A DNA stretch of 64,000 nucleotides, taken from positions 248,001 through 312,000 of the forward strand of contig JAADKB010000012.1 of assembly GCA_009982845.1 (NCBI GenBank), written 5' to 3'. The notes below the pieces were generated by a model that worked only from the letters and a program-made list of their open reading frames with translations, did not search any database and was not told where the DNA came from. Origin of the DNA: Delphinella strobiligena (lineage: Eukaryota > Ascomycota > Dothideomycetes > Dothideales > Dothioraceae). The position numbers were made by a program, and so were the translations under genes. Below, in pieces: positions 11,748 through 22,080 of the stretch (position 1 is the first letter of the stretch; the number at the start of each line of letters is the position of its first letter).

Positions 11748-13037
11748 ATGGCGTCACCCAGCTTCCACATTTTCAAGACATGTTGGTCTGCAAAAGGGCC
11801 AAGCACATTCTTCGCAGCCTCATACCGAACAAGTGCAAGACCAACACCTACACCGCTGAAGCGCAGACAGATACCGTGGCAATTCTCGCAGCGGCGGACG
11901 GCCGCCTATAACCGTGGCTTCAACTATCAGCGATTCCAGCAAGCGAGTGGTCTTTCCCAGCGATGGGCTGCACGTCCAACATTCTACTATGAAGTCGGTG
12001 GAATCGGTGCTGTTTGTGGCGGCTTCTATGTGTATAACCTCGAGGAGGTGCCTGTATGTTATTGACATCACCTTTATCGGAAAACCAATTTATTGACATA
12101 CTCCAGGTCTCACACCGACGTCGTTTCAACATAATCTCGGAAGAATACGAGCAGTCATCCGGCAGGGAACTGTACAGCCAAGTGATGCAGCAATACGGAA
12201 ACCAAATCCTGTCGCCCATGCATCCACAACACCGCATGGTGCAGCGAGTTCTTGACAGACTGGTACCTCATTCCGGTCTTGACGAAGCAAAGAACCAATG
12301 GGAAGTCCACGTCATCAAGGACCCGCAAAAGAACGCCTTTGTCATTCCCGGGGGCAAGGTCTTTGTTTTCAGCGGTATCTTGGACGTTTGTCAAGGCGAG
12401 GATGGACTTGCTGCTGTGCTTGGACATGAGATTGCTCATAATGTTGCTCATCATGCTGCTGAGAGAATGAGTAGCGTCGTGGCTGTTCTTCCTGTTGCCG
12501 TCATTGCGGGCATTTTCATGGGACTGGGAGATATTCTTCCTAGAATGGCTGTTGATCTTGCTTTCCTGAGACCGGGAAGCAGGAACCAGGAGGTGCGTAA
12601 TGTCCAGAATCTTGAACGAGTGCCATATGCGCGTCGATGCTGACGTGTGCGCAGAGTGAAGCAGACTACATTGGACTGAGTAAGACCAACTTTTTCTTTC
12701 CCATCTACTACCACAATTGACCCGACTAACAACTTGAAGTGATGATGGCTGAGGCTTGTTATAATCCCGAGACCGCTGTAGGTCTCTGGTCACGTATGGA
12801 AAAGGCCGAAGAATCAGCTCCTCCACAATTCCTCTCCACCCACCCTTCGAGCCACAACCGAATGGAGAAGATCCGAGAGTGGCTGCCCGACGCCGAGATG
12901 AGGCGGGAGCAGGGTGGTTGCGGCATGACAGCAAGTTATGGTAAGACCTGTGAAACCACTTTCCCGCATATGGTGTGCTAATTTAGTTATTACTTTCAGC
13001 CGGCCAGTTCAAGGATAGCTTCAGCATGAAGTGGTAG
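11748..13037 (+). CDS. OMA1: OMA1-like mitochondrial inner-membrane metalloprotease (M48)
   Basis: Five exons, with introns at 12054-12106, 12593-12654, 12680-12739 and 12941-12999, give 351 residues, close to yeast Oma1. The zinc site is GHEIAHNVAHHAAER (HExxH) with the downstream glutamate ligand in SEADYIGLMMMAEACYNP, the standard M48C arrangement. The Arg/Ser-rich N-terminus without early acidic residues (about residues 1-75) fits a mitochondrial presequence, followed by a Gly-rich hydrophobic segment (VGGIGAVCGGFYVY). A second hydrophobic stretch follows the active site. OMA1 is a stress-activated protease of the inner membrane that cleaves misfolded membrane proteins. The third exon is only 25 nt, and its reading frame is fixed by the conserved DYIGLMMMAEA sequence that spans the junction. 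Confidence 0.92.
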
Positions 13038-14056
13038 TTCAATCACTGATCAAGCTGTCGATATAATTGCTCAAAGCGATCAGAGCGCATAAATGAACAA
13101 CATGTATTTTTAAATCTTTGCATGACGCCCTCCTTGTCAACAATCAAAATCAAAATAAGAATCAAAAAATACTGAAGCCATCGCTAATTGATCCTCACCA
13201 CCACTAGTCGCAAAACACATTCCTGATCGACACAAGACAGATTTGTTTTGAAAACTGTACCCCGCGCATATGGACATATTGAACGAAACGCCCGAAGGTG
13301 AAGGACAGAAGTTGCATGTGCCAAAACAAAAGCCATTCTCCAAGCTTGGTTATTAACGATATGTCGACAGATCGAGCACGTGTAAGCCGTCTTCATCTGA
13401 ATCTCAAAACATATGTAAGATCCTTCGCATCACTTTCAAATGAATCTCCAGACTAGGATACAAGCCTATCCTACAAAAGTCAAAAGTATCCAACCTACTA
13501 TGACATCTAAGAAAGTCGCTAATTCCGCGCAGGTGTCGGATATACTAAGGTAGTCCCTTTTTAAACTACTACTCCACAACCTCGGACTACAAAACATGCT
13601 TGAAGCTATGATACCAAGTCAGAGAAATATTAACTCGCGATAATGCCTATGAGAGATCACTCGTTTTTCGCGTAGGCGAGTCTTCTGTCCTCCAACCTGG
13701 CCTATTTATCGCTTATACGAGTGCGCGACCTTCCTGTTGCGTCTCATGTACCCTTACGTCATGTCATGCTCATGCAATCCTTCCAACCGTTGAGCAATGC
13801 AATGCTTATCTCGCAAACGAGATGACAGTACTCCGAATGCCGAAAAAGCTGAACTCCGAGGCCGTGGAAATTGGACTTTGGTGTCTAGACGAGGGGGTAT
13901 ATAGGATCAAGCGCGCATGGACAATGTATCTCCGATGCCCTTACACAAATATCTATTACATATCGTGGTTTGTTAATCCAAGGAAAAGAAACAGTAGTTA
14001 TTATCGCTCCAGCGACTCTGCAACAAACAGACAAGAAAGACGACGAGATATAGACA
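13038..14056. other. Intergenic, no gene recognised
   Basis: About 1 kb between OMA1 and the amidohydrolase locus. Short frames on both strands show no motif or splice-supported structure. I see no RNA gene or notable repeat. Confidence 0.4.
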
Positions 14057-15487
14057 ATGGTCAAGAGACACATTCATACGCAACAACCCGCCGCAAATAA
14101 TGCGATAAAACCCGCACCCGCCCAGGCCGAGGCGCCAAAAACAGCTCCAATACCAAAGGCGCATGCGACCCCAACCTTCGAAATCCACACCACCCTCCTC
14201 TTCGACAGCTTCACCAAAACCTTTTGCAGAGACAAAACCCTGCTCGTAAACCCGCACACAGGACTGATAGAAGACGTGTACACGCGAACCAGCCCACCAC
14301 AACCCACCTCGTTGCAGTCTCCGAATCTAGATCTCAGAGGCAAGACAGTGGTGCCTGGGCTCGTGGACGCGCATACGCGTATTTTTCTGCACGAGTACGC
14401 GACTACTTCGTCAATTAATCAGGAGAGAGATGAGAGTATAGTCGAGCGCATCATTCGTGCGACTTTGAATTGCAAAAGGGGCTTGCGGGTGGGGGATACG
14501 ACTTACAGAGATCTCGGCACCGAAGGGGCGTTCTCAGCAGATGTGGGGTGGCGAGACGCGGTGAATAGAGGTTTGATTCCAGGACCTAGACTTTTCGTTG
14601 CCACGGAAGCGCTTGCTAGTTCTGGCGGTTATGAAATCAGGCAGGAGAATGCGCTTGGGGGGACAACGGTGCCGAGATTGAGTGATGTTTGCGATGGTGT
14701 TGATGGGTGCACTGCTGCTGTTAGGAGGAGGACTGGCGCTGGTGCGGATGTGGTTAAGTTTTATGCTGATTATAGACGACGGACTCTGCGGTGGCCGCTG
14801 CAGAATTGGAGGGGGTGTTTTCCTGTCCTGCATCTGCCGAGTGGGTTGGAGTTGAAGGGCGGGTTGGATAGGAATCCCGTGTCTTTGCTTTTCAGGCAGG
14901 AAGAGATGGATGCTATGGTTGCTGAGGCGAAGAGGGCTAGAGCGCCGATTGCTGCGCATGCGATTGAGGCTGAGGCTGTAATCATGGCTGCAAAGGCTGG
15001 AGTCACGACCGTGGAGCATGGTATGTATGCTAGCGAAGAGGCTTTGCAAGCGATGAAGGAGTGTGGAACGATTTTCGTACCTACGGTTGCAGTGCTGGAG
15101 ACTTAGAGGAAGATTATTGGTGAGGAGTTATTCTGGACCATGGTGAAGAACACAAAAAGGGCTTTTGATTTAGGTGTGAAGCTTGCTTGTGGGGGTGATA
15201 CCGGAGCTTTTCCACATGGCGAGAATGCTAGGGAGATGAAGTTGATGGTAGAGGTTAGCATCCCTGTCGAAGAGGTTTTGAGAGCGGGAACGCTTGGAGG
15301 ATGGGAGGTTTGTGGTGGTGAATTGAGTGGACATCGATTTGGTTGGCTGGGCGAAGGATGGAGTGCCGATCTCGTTGCGCTGGACGGCGATTTGGACAAG
15401 GAAGACTTTGCGAGCGTGATTAGGAAGGTCAGCTTTGTCATGAAGGATGGACAGGCAGTTGTAGTAGAAGGAAAGTTCGTAGAATGA
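14057..15487 (+). pseudogene. Amidohydrolase (imidazolonepropionase-like), interrupted by in-frame TAG
   Basis: The frame starts at an ATG, is open for 349 codons to TAG at 15104-15106, then continues in the same frame to 15487, for 477 codons in all, the size expected of a COG1228-type metal-dependent hydrolase. Family features: PGLVDAHT near residue 105, DLGTEGAFSADVG, a lysine in DVVKFYADYR (about 234), AAHA (H about 301), VEHG (H about 321) and, after the stop, CGGDTGAFPHGENARE with the catalytic aspartate. Two defects are visible: the stop, and HTR in place of the expected HTH in the first metal-binding motif (Arg about 108). No intron of workable size removes the stop; the best GT..AG pair around it is only 30 nt. 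Likely a pseudogene; readthrough, mRNA editing or sequencing error remain possible. Confidence 0.8.
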
Positions 15488-16690
15488 TCGATGTCGATGA
15501 GTAAGGTATATATATGGTGCGATGATGACGACAGCACTTCTCTGCATAGAAAGTTCTAGCCTTGAAACGTTCATAGCGGCTTTCCGCAATCGAGTAGCTA
15601 TTAGCGCAGACACGCATGGGCTGCTGTGGGCGACTTTTCTCTCCAATATTAGCGTAGCTCTACAAAGGCTCTATGACATGATTATATCATTAGTACCCCT
15701 ACTGCTTAGCGAAGATTATAAAGATTAGATATTCTATGACTCCAAACATCCTGGGGCCTGCAGAGCACCCAGTTCTATGAATAGTCCGGCAGCTGTTATG
15801 CAACAGCGGGCGACAGCGGAGTACAGAAACGCGATGAAAGTCGCTGTGATACGAAGCCAGGACCTGTTTGTTGAGGCTCTTCTGGTACAACGCATCTACA
15901 AAGTCATTCAAAGCCTTAATCGAGAATCATACCTCAGTTTTGGGCAAGGGTTATGTTGAGGAAAAGCTCATGTCTCAAGAAGTTGTTCATCTTCCGTCGC
16001 CTAGCGGCGCCCATGCCCATGCTCTTTAGACGCGAGACGCCATGCGAGTTGGCGTCTCCTGAAGGAAGCCAAACATCTGTATATGGTTATGACGATATAG
16101 AGATCCACAGGTATCGAGAAGCGTCTCTATTTGTTTGTCCAATGGTTGACATTGTAATAGTCGCATGGCTTACTGCAGACCCTGCAGGCTACCCTTGACA
16201 TCCTTATGTGACGCGGCCAATGGCATGCCTTCTTTGTTCAATACTCGAAACCAGGTCCATGTGACCTCGGTATGTGACTTCTTTGTCGAGTAGTGTATAG
16301 CGGTGTAGGGTAGTGAACGTTAAAAGAGCTCAAAGCTCGAGATCTGCAAGTGTGGTGCGTGCCAAGCCCGCCATCAAGGTTGTCTTTGCAGAACAGCCTT
16401 CAAGTCCTCGAGACCCCTTTGGTCAGCAATGCGTACCTATTTCGTCAAATCCCCATCACCTCCACCATTATTTCTCAGATCATTATTACTGCGGCTGCGA
16501 CCGTCGCAGTACGAGATAACTTCACCCACTCAATTGTGTGCTATTGTCTCTACTTTGACGAGAAAGCCTTCCAATAACCTAAATCTTGACCACTGTCGTC
16601 ATCGTTTCGAGGATTTCTTTCCAACCAGCCAGACTGCCCGGTCACGTACCTTCCACATAATCATTGACTCGATACCGCCAATCAGGCAAC
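15488..16690. other. Intergenic, no gene recognised
   Basis: About 1.2 kb upstream of the zinc transporter. It shows no long frame with coding character. The final part presumably contains the transporter promoter. Confidence 0.4.
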
Positions 16691-18343
16691 ATGGGGCTCA
16701 CGAATGATGAACGAGGGTGGATTATGACATGTGTCAGCGGCATTGGTATGTGATAGAACGGCTATTCTATGACAATTGCTTACTTTGACCTTCAGCCTGC
16801 GTACTGGGGGCATCAATTATTTGCGCCGACCTGATTGTGAGATACTTCCCTGGAAAGAAAAACTTCAGGATACAAGATAGTGATGTCTTTTTATCCTGCT
16901 CACTGAGCTTGAGTTTTGGGGTCATGGTACGTTCAAAGCCTACTAAAAAGATGACACGCTACTAAGCTCAACCAGCTTTTTTCATCATTATATAGCATGC
17001 TTCCTTCGGCCAAGAAATCATTACAGGAAGGTGACTTTTCTCCGAAAGCTGCCGCCTGGACGCTGATCGGCTGTTTTCTTGGTGGCGCTCTCGGAATTCA
17101 GTTGGTTTCCAGGATCTTGCACAAGTACATGCCAACTCACGTCGTGGATTGCGAGCACAACCATGACGAGGAAGGTGGCAAGGAGAACGTTGAAGAAAGT
17201 CACAGCCATGACGAGCACGATCATGAAAGTCATGAGCATGGTCATCGTGAACATCAGCACCGTCCAATGCAGAACCGTCACTCGAGCCTTAGACACTTTC
17301 AACGACCGCGTCTAGGATCAGTAAGCAAGAGTACTTCACTTGCCCCAATGCAGGCGGAACACGATCGCTCCGCAGTTTCAGGTCCGTCCAGGAGACCATC
17401 GTTGCACGCCCGATTATCTCAGACGCTTTCCAACATTACCAAGAAGACGAGCTGCGACTGCGATGGGCCATGTTACGGGTTTAGCGAGCCGTGTGGGACC
17501 GATTGCTTCAAGAATGTGCAGGCTCGAGGAAGTTTCAGGTTACCCAGCAATCGCACTCTCAAGCGGAGCGCCAGTCGCAGTATGCCCAAACTTGGTGATG
17601 AGATGACAGAATCAACGCCATTATTAAAGGATGTGCCAGGTGGATCCGCGGTGGAAGATGATCACTTATCTGACAGCGAAGTCGAGGCGGTGAGATCTAT
17701 TCGGGATCTCATCATAGAAGAAGAAGAGCAAGATGAGTCAAACACGTCAACATTGGTCGACAGCAGCAAGAAAAACACCAACAGCAAAAGTTCGGTCGAT
17801 CGGTCGTCCCAATCGGAGGAGGCGGAAGAGGAACCCCATCACGCAGATCATCATCACCATGTGCCTGAGAACGCCTTCCTGTCGATCGGTCTGCAGACCT
17901 CAATTGCTATCGCACTTCACAAGCTTCCCGAGGGCTTCATCACGTATGCCACGAATCATGCGAATCCCAAACTCGGTTTCTCGGTCTTCTTGGCGCTGTT
18001 CATCCACAACATCACTGAAGGATTTGCGCTGGCACTTCCTTTATATCTTGCATTGAACAGTAGACCAAAGGCAATGTTCTGGTCATTCATACTTGGTGGG
18101 TGCAGTCAGCCGTTGGGAGCGGGAATAGCAGCAATATGGTTCAAGATTGCCGGCAATGGGAATATGGCACCTGGTGAGGGAGTATATGGTGCAATGTTTG
18201 CCATCACTGCTGGGATAATGGCCAGCGTTGCATTGCAGCTCTTCAGTGAGAGTATGGACTTGACACATAATCGTGGGTTGTGTATGATTTTTGCATTCAT
18301 CGGGATGGGCATTCTGGGGGTCAGCTCGGCACTTACTGCTTGA
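16691..18343 (+). CDS. ZRT3-like vacuolar zinc transporter (ZIP family)
   Basis: Three exons with introns at 16746-16795 and 16927-16975 (with a CTAAG branch site) give 517 residues, near the 503 of yeast Zrt3. The first exon encodes MGLTNDERGWIMT and part of the first helix. A His/Asp-rich loop follows helix III (roughly residues 110-150, with HSHDEHDHESHEHGH), then a long variable Ser-rich loop with a Cys cluster (SCDCDGPCYG), a second His cluster (HHADHHHH), and the ZIP signature helices with HKLPEGFITYATN and FIHNITEGFALALPLY. In yeast Zrt3 releases zinc from the vacuole. The His-rich loops probably bind zinc. Upstream exons are required because the open frame alone would start inside the protein. 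Confidence 0.88.
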
Positions 18344-18504
18344 TTGACAGGCGTTGGATAATAGGCGTGCGGCGTGTGGCTTCTAGGACATTTGCCAAGG
18401 GAGAGGATACACACGAAATAAATAGTATGGACTAGACTGCATGATACGAAGTACATGATTATTCTACTGGCACATAATTCTGTTCTCTGCTCTCAGGTGG
18501 AAAC

Positions 18505-18524
18505 CTAAGGTAAGGTTAGGTTGG
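18505..18524 (+). promoter_or_regulatory. AAGGT tandem motif upstream of VMS1-like gene
   Basis: CTAAGGTAAGGTTAGGTTGG lies about 120 bp before the VMS1 start codon. Very similar AAGGT repeats occur at 45102-45119 and 62157-62177. A promoter role is inferred from recurrence alone. Confidence 0.35.
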
Positions 18525-18643
18525 ATGAAATTCAGCGAGTCATGGGCAATTCAATGACGTCGTCGGGCCAAGTTGTGACTCTCCAGCTGCACAAGCGAAA
18601 GACATAAACACTTTCTTCTTAACTACAAAACAGACAGGACAAG

Positions 18644-20814
18644 ATGGCGCAAAAAGTAGAAGGCAGCACAGAGCAGTCCAAATATCTGCAACGTCCCCTC
18701 TATGGTTCGTGAGAGCGTCAAGGGCGTACAGAAAAGCAACAAACGACAGCTGACATTAAGTTCGTGTGACAGTGTTTGATCTACCAGAGGAGCTCATATA
18801 TACGCTCGAACTAAAGCCCGAACTGAACGCAGGCCTGAACAATTTCTCGGTGGAAGCTCCCGAAAGCACTACGCATAGTCGACAGTCAACAACCGAATCA
18901 GCAGACGGCGCTGAAAAGTCATCGGCAACATCATGCGCCCTTTGCAACCTCAACTTTCCCACCCTTCAAGCGCAGCGAAGTCATGTTCGAAGCGATCTAC
19001 ATGGATACAACCTCAAGCAAAAGATGCGAGGACTGAAGCCGGTGGATGAGAGAGACTTTGAGAGACTCGTGGGCGACTTGGATGAGAGTTTGTCTGGCTC
19101 TGACGACAGCGCCGACACTTCTTCAGATGATGAAGATGAGGAAGGTGGCGGAAAGAAGAAGGGAGACACGACACTCAGCGCATTGTTGAGGAAGCAGGCA
19201 AACATAGCAGATTCTGATTACGAGAATGATGACTCTGGCAACAGGCGGAAAAAGGGTTCGGGCAAGCCTCCGCTCTTGTGGTTCTCCAGCGCGAAGCTAC
19301 CCAAGAACACAAGCCTTGGTGTTTATCGCGCCATTTTCACACCGGCTGAGCAGTTGCTTGGCTCGAGAGGATTGGTAGAGGTATTGCAGAGGAAACAGCT
19401 CTCCTCTCCCTCGGCACAGAAGCCGCCTACGACGTCCACGGGAACTCCTCTCGAACCACCTTCCGGACAAGGCGGTGGCGTACCTCTTCCAAAGGCACAA
19501 CCGAGACCCCCAACAGTCACCGGACCCCATTACTTCCTCTCCATGATAGGTGGTGGCCATTTTGCCGCCATGATCATCTCCCTCGCACCTAAAGTATCCC
19601 GCCGGAACGGTATCGAAGAGCGAAGTGCAACCGTGATAGCACAAAAGACCTTCCACCGCTACACCACCCGCCGGAAGCAAGGAGGTTCCCAATCAGCAAA
19701 CGACAATTCAAAAGGAAATGCACACTCTGCTGGTGCAAGTATAAGACGGTACAATGAAACCGCCCTCGTCGCAGACGTACGCGGTCTGCTCTCGGAATGG
19801 AAAGCTTGGATCGATAATGCTGAACTGCTGTTTATTCGTGCCACCGGCTCCACCAATCGCAAGACTCTATTCGAGAATTACGAGGGGAGAGTGCTGGATG
19901 CCAAAGACGAGAGGATTCGTGGCTTCCCCTTCAGTACGAGGAGAGCAACGACAAAAGAACTCATCCGCTCCTTTACTGAGCTCACTCGTGTCAAGACGAG
20001 CGTTGTTGATGAGGAAGCCATCAAACGGAAAGCTGTCGAGGAGCAAGCCGCCCGCGACAAAGCCCTTGCTGAAGAAGCAAAACGCGATGAACGTGAGCGA
20101 GAGCGGAGAGAAAAACAAAAGGTCCTTTCGCAGGCAGAGGAAGAGGCTATGCTGCATACACAACAAGTCCAATCACTCATCCGTCGATCGAAAGCCCCGG
20201 CTCTACTCTCCTATCTCAATACAAATTCGCTATCCCCGGACTATGACTTCTATCCCCAAGACGACCCCAAGAATCACCATGCGCCTCGCCCCTTGCATTT
20301 AGCGGCCTCTATGAACAGCGCTGTCTGCATTTCCGCACTACTGGTCAAAGCCGGCGCTGACCCGACCATCAAGTCGGGAGAAGCCAAAACAGCATTCGAA
20401 CTTGCAGGTGATCGAGCGACCCGCGACGCCTTCCGTCTCGCCCGCAGCGAACTAGGCGAAGCCAAGTGGCAATGGGACGCAGCAGGCGTGCCACCAGCAC
20501 TATCCAAATCCGAAGCCGACGCCCGAGCGAGCAGAGAAAGGGAAGAACAAGCCGCCGAAAACGCTGCCGAGGCCGAACGCAGAAAATACGAAACCGAGCG
20601 TCTACGAGCAGAGGATAAACACAAAGAAGAAGCGAGCAAGGAGAAGAAATACGGCAAAGGCAAGAGCCTGGGCATTCTCGCCGAGGTGGAAAAGCAAAAG
20701 ACTGCGCAGGAGAAACGCGAGGATGAGGCGAGGGGTATGACGCCTGAGATGATGATGAAGTTGGAGAGGGAGAGGAGAGCCAGAGCTGCTGAGGCTAGAT
20801 TTGCGAAAAAGTGA
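18644..20814 (+). CDS. VMS1: VMS1/ANKZF1-type peptidyl-tRNA hydrolase of ribosome quality control
   Basis: Two exons (intron 18705-18772) give 700 residues. The ATG of MAQKVEGSTEQ is supported because the splice produces the conserved N-terminal RPLYVFDLPEEL. Domains in order: C2H2 zinc finger CALCNLNFP..H..H (about 75-97), an acidic linker, the VLRF1 release-factor fold (about 260-440) with GPHYFLSMIGGGHFA and the catalytic-loop motif GGSQS (Gln about 327), a charged coiled coil, an ankyrin repeat (PLHLAASMNSAVCISALL), and a C-terminal VIM-like helix ERRARAAEARF that would bind Cdc48/p97. In yeast, Vms1 releases stalled nascent chains from 60S subunits and protects mitochondria. All functional motifs appear intact. 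Confidence 0.93.
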
Positions 20815-21649
20815 TGGTCTTGAGCTGCTGAAATCATGCTCTATCCCTGTATCCACGCTGATGATATCCAATCTATTTTCCCTCGACCCTCCTCATGTCG
20901 ATGCGAGCCATTGAGCATCTATTGATGAAGATTATACTCTAATGTCAGCAATCTAAACCCTTGAAACCATCGATAGTTCAAGATCAAAGTGAAAGCATGA
21001 ATCATCAGACTATACTCCTCTGCCCGAAATAGCCATCATGTGATTACCTAAACACCAAAAGGCCTCCCATCTCCAATTACCTGAGCGATATCAAAACCTG
21101 CCTGTCGTGACCAGCGGAAAAAAGAAACCCTAACCCATCATCATACCGATATACTATGGTATGTCAGCCCTACGAAACCAGAAACCAGTCGATTCGACCA
21201 GGCGTCGTCGGAGATGCGGAGAAAAAATCTGGAGATTGACGCGCCCTCAGCGATCGTGTCGACAGATAATTGTCCTCGGCGCAGCGTACCGATCATCTAA
21301 GGTAAACTTTATTTCCTGGAGCTAGCGCCTTCTCAGCGATCATGACTTCGATCCGACCTTCCTTCTTCTCGTATCCTCGGAGCATGTCTTTATATGCTGT
21401 TGACATTTGAGTGAGGAAGCATTGTTAAGAGGACGGGACTAGAAGCGAGAGGCTTGTGAATACAATACGTCATTCCGCTCTTTACGAACGAACGAACGAA
21501 CGAGCGAGCGAGCAAATAACAACGACAACAATAACGACAACGAAGAATACCAGATATACAGGATATACGACATATAAACCCCAAACACATCCTCTAGCCA
21601 CGACTATCCATCCGCGAAACCAACTCTGACGCCTTAACCGCAATCAAAG
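20815..21649. other. Intergenic and putative 5' leader
   Basis: No gene is seen. A simple repeat of GAAC then GAGC units lies at 21484-21512, followed by AACGACAAC-type repeats. These fall roughly 100-170 bp before the microprotein start and may belong to its promoter or 5' UTR. Confidence 0.4.
21484..21512 (+). repeat. Tetranucleotide repeat (GAAC)n/(GAGC)n
   Basis: About four GAAC-phase units are followed by three GAGC-phase units, then an AAC/GAC-rich stretch. It lies upstream of the 68-residue membrane microprotein gene. Confidence 0.8.
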
Positions 21650-21964
21650 ATGTCTAAATGGATAGGTAACCTCTCCTCCTCCTCCCCTCCCTCCCTCCTC
21701 CCCCTCTCCCAATCCTTCTCCTCCCCCCGCCTGCTATAAACAACCCAAACTAACACCAAAACCCGAAAAAAAGACAAAATCCTAACCTCCAAATACAACA
21801 AACCCTTCCCCGTCACTTTATTACCTTCAGCGATAGGCGCATACGTGGCTTATTTGTTTGCGCAGAAACAGGGGGTTAGACAGCAGCAGATTTTGGATGA
21901 GATTAGAGCGCTGGGGGAGGGGAGGATGGATGAGGTTGGGCGGATTGCTGAGGCTGCGAGGTGA
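21650..21964 (+). CDS. Small single-pass membrane protein, 68 residues
   Basis: A first exon ATG TCT AAA TGG ATA G joins across an intron at 21666-21773 (GTAACC..AAG, with a CTAAC branch site) to a second exon, giving 68 residues. The product starts MSKWID, has a hydrophobic helix PVTLLPSAIGAYVAYLFA at about residues 18-35, then an amphipathic charged tail (QQQILDEIRALGEGR..EVGRIAEAAR). The frame closes exactly and the intron has all its signals, which argues for a real gene despite its size. I do not recognise the family; the layout (short N-terminus, one helix, charged coiled tail) is common in small mitochondrial or ER membrane proteins. The intron is very pyrimidine-rich. Confidence 0.6.
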
Positions 21965-22080
21965 GAGGGGGTTGGTGGGGGGGAGTGGGGAAAGGGTTGG
22001 GGGGAATAGTGGGAGGGTTAGGGAGAATGGTCAGGGAGTTACATTGACAAGGGGAGTAGTGGGAGGGTTGGAGTAATGAG
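21965..22080 (+). repeat. G-rich low-complexity stretch
   Basis: Immediately after the microprotein stop, the plus strand is dominated by GGG runs (GGGTTGGGG, GTGGGAGGGTTAGGG and repeats of AGTGGGAGGGTTGG). It falls in the probable 3' UTR and could form G-quadruplexes in the RNA. Confidence 0.6.

Noticed and set aside
12155..12934. 259-codon antisense frame opposite OMA1
   Set aside because: It is the shadow of OMA1 exons and introns; no domain, and the sense gene is well supported.
15077..15106. Possible intron (GTACCT..TTAG) removing the amidohydrolase TAG
   Set aside because: Only 30 nt, below workable spliceosomal size, and it would delete conserved FVPTVAVLE-type coding sequence.
20274..20837. 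187-codon Ser/Ala/Leu-rich antisense frame within VMS1
   Set aside because: Antisense of the charged coiled-coil region; composition follows from the sense codons.
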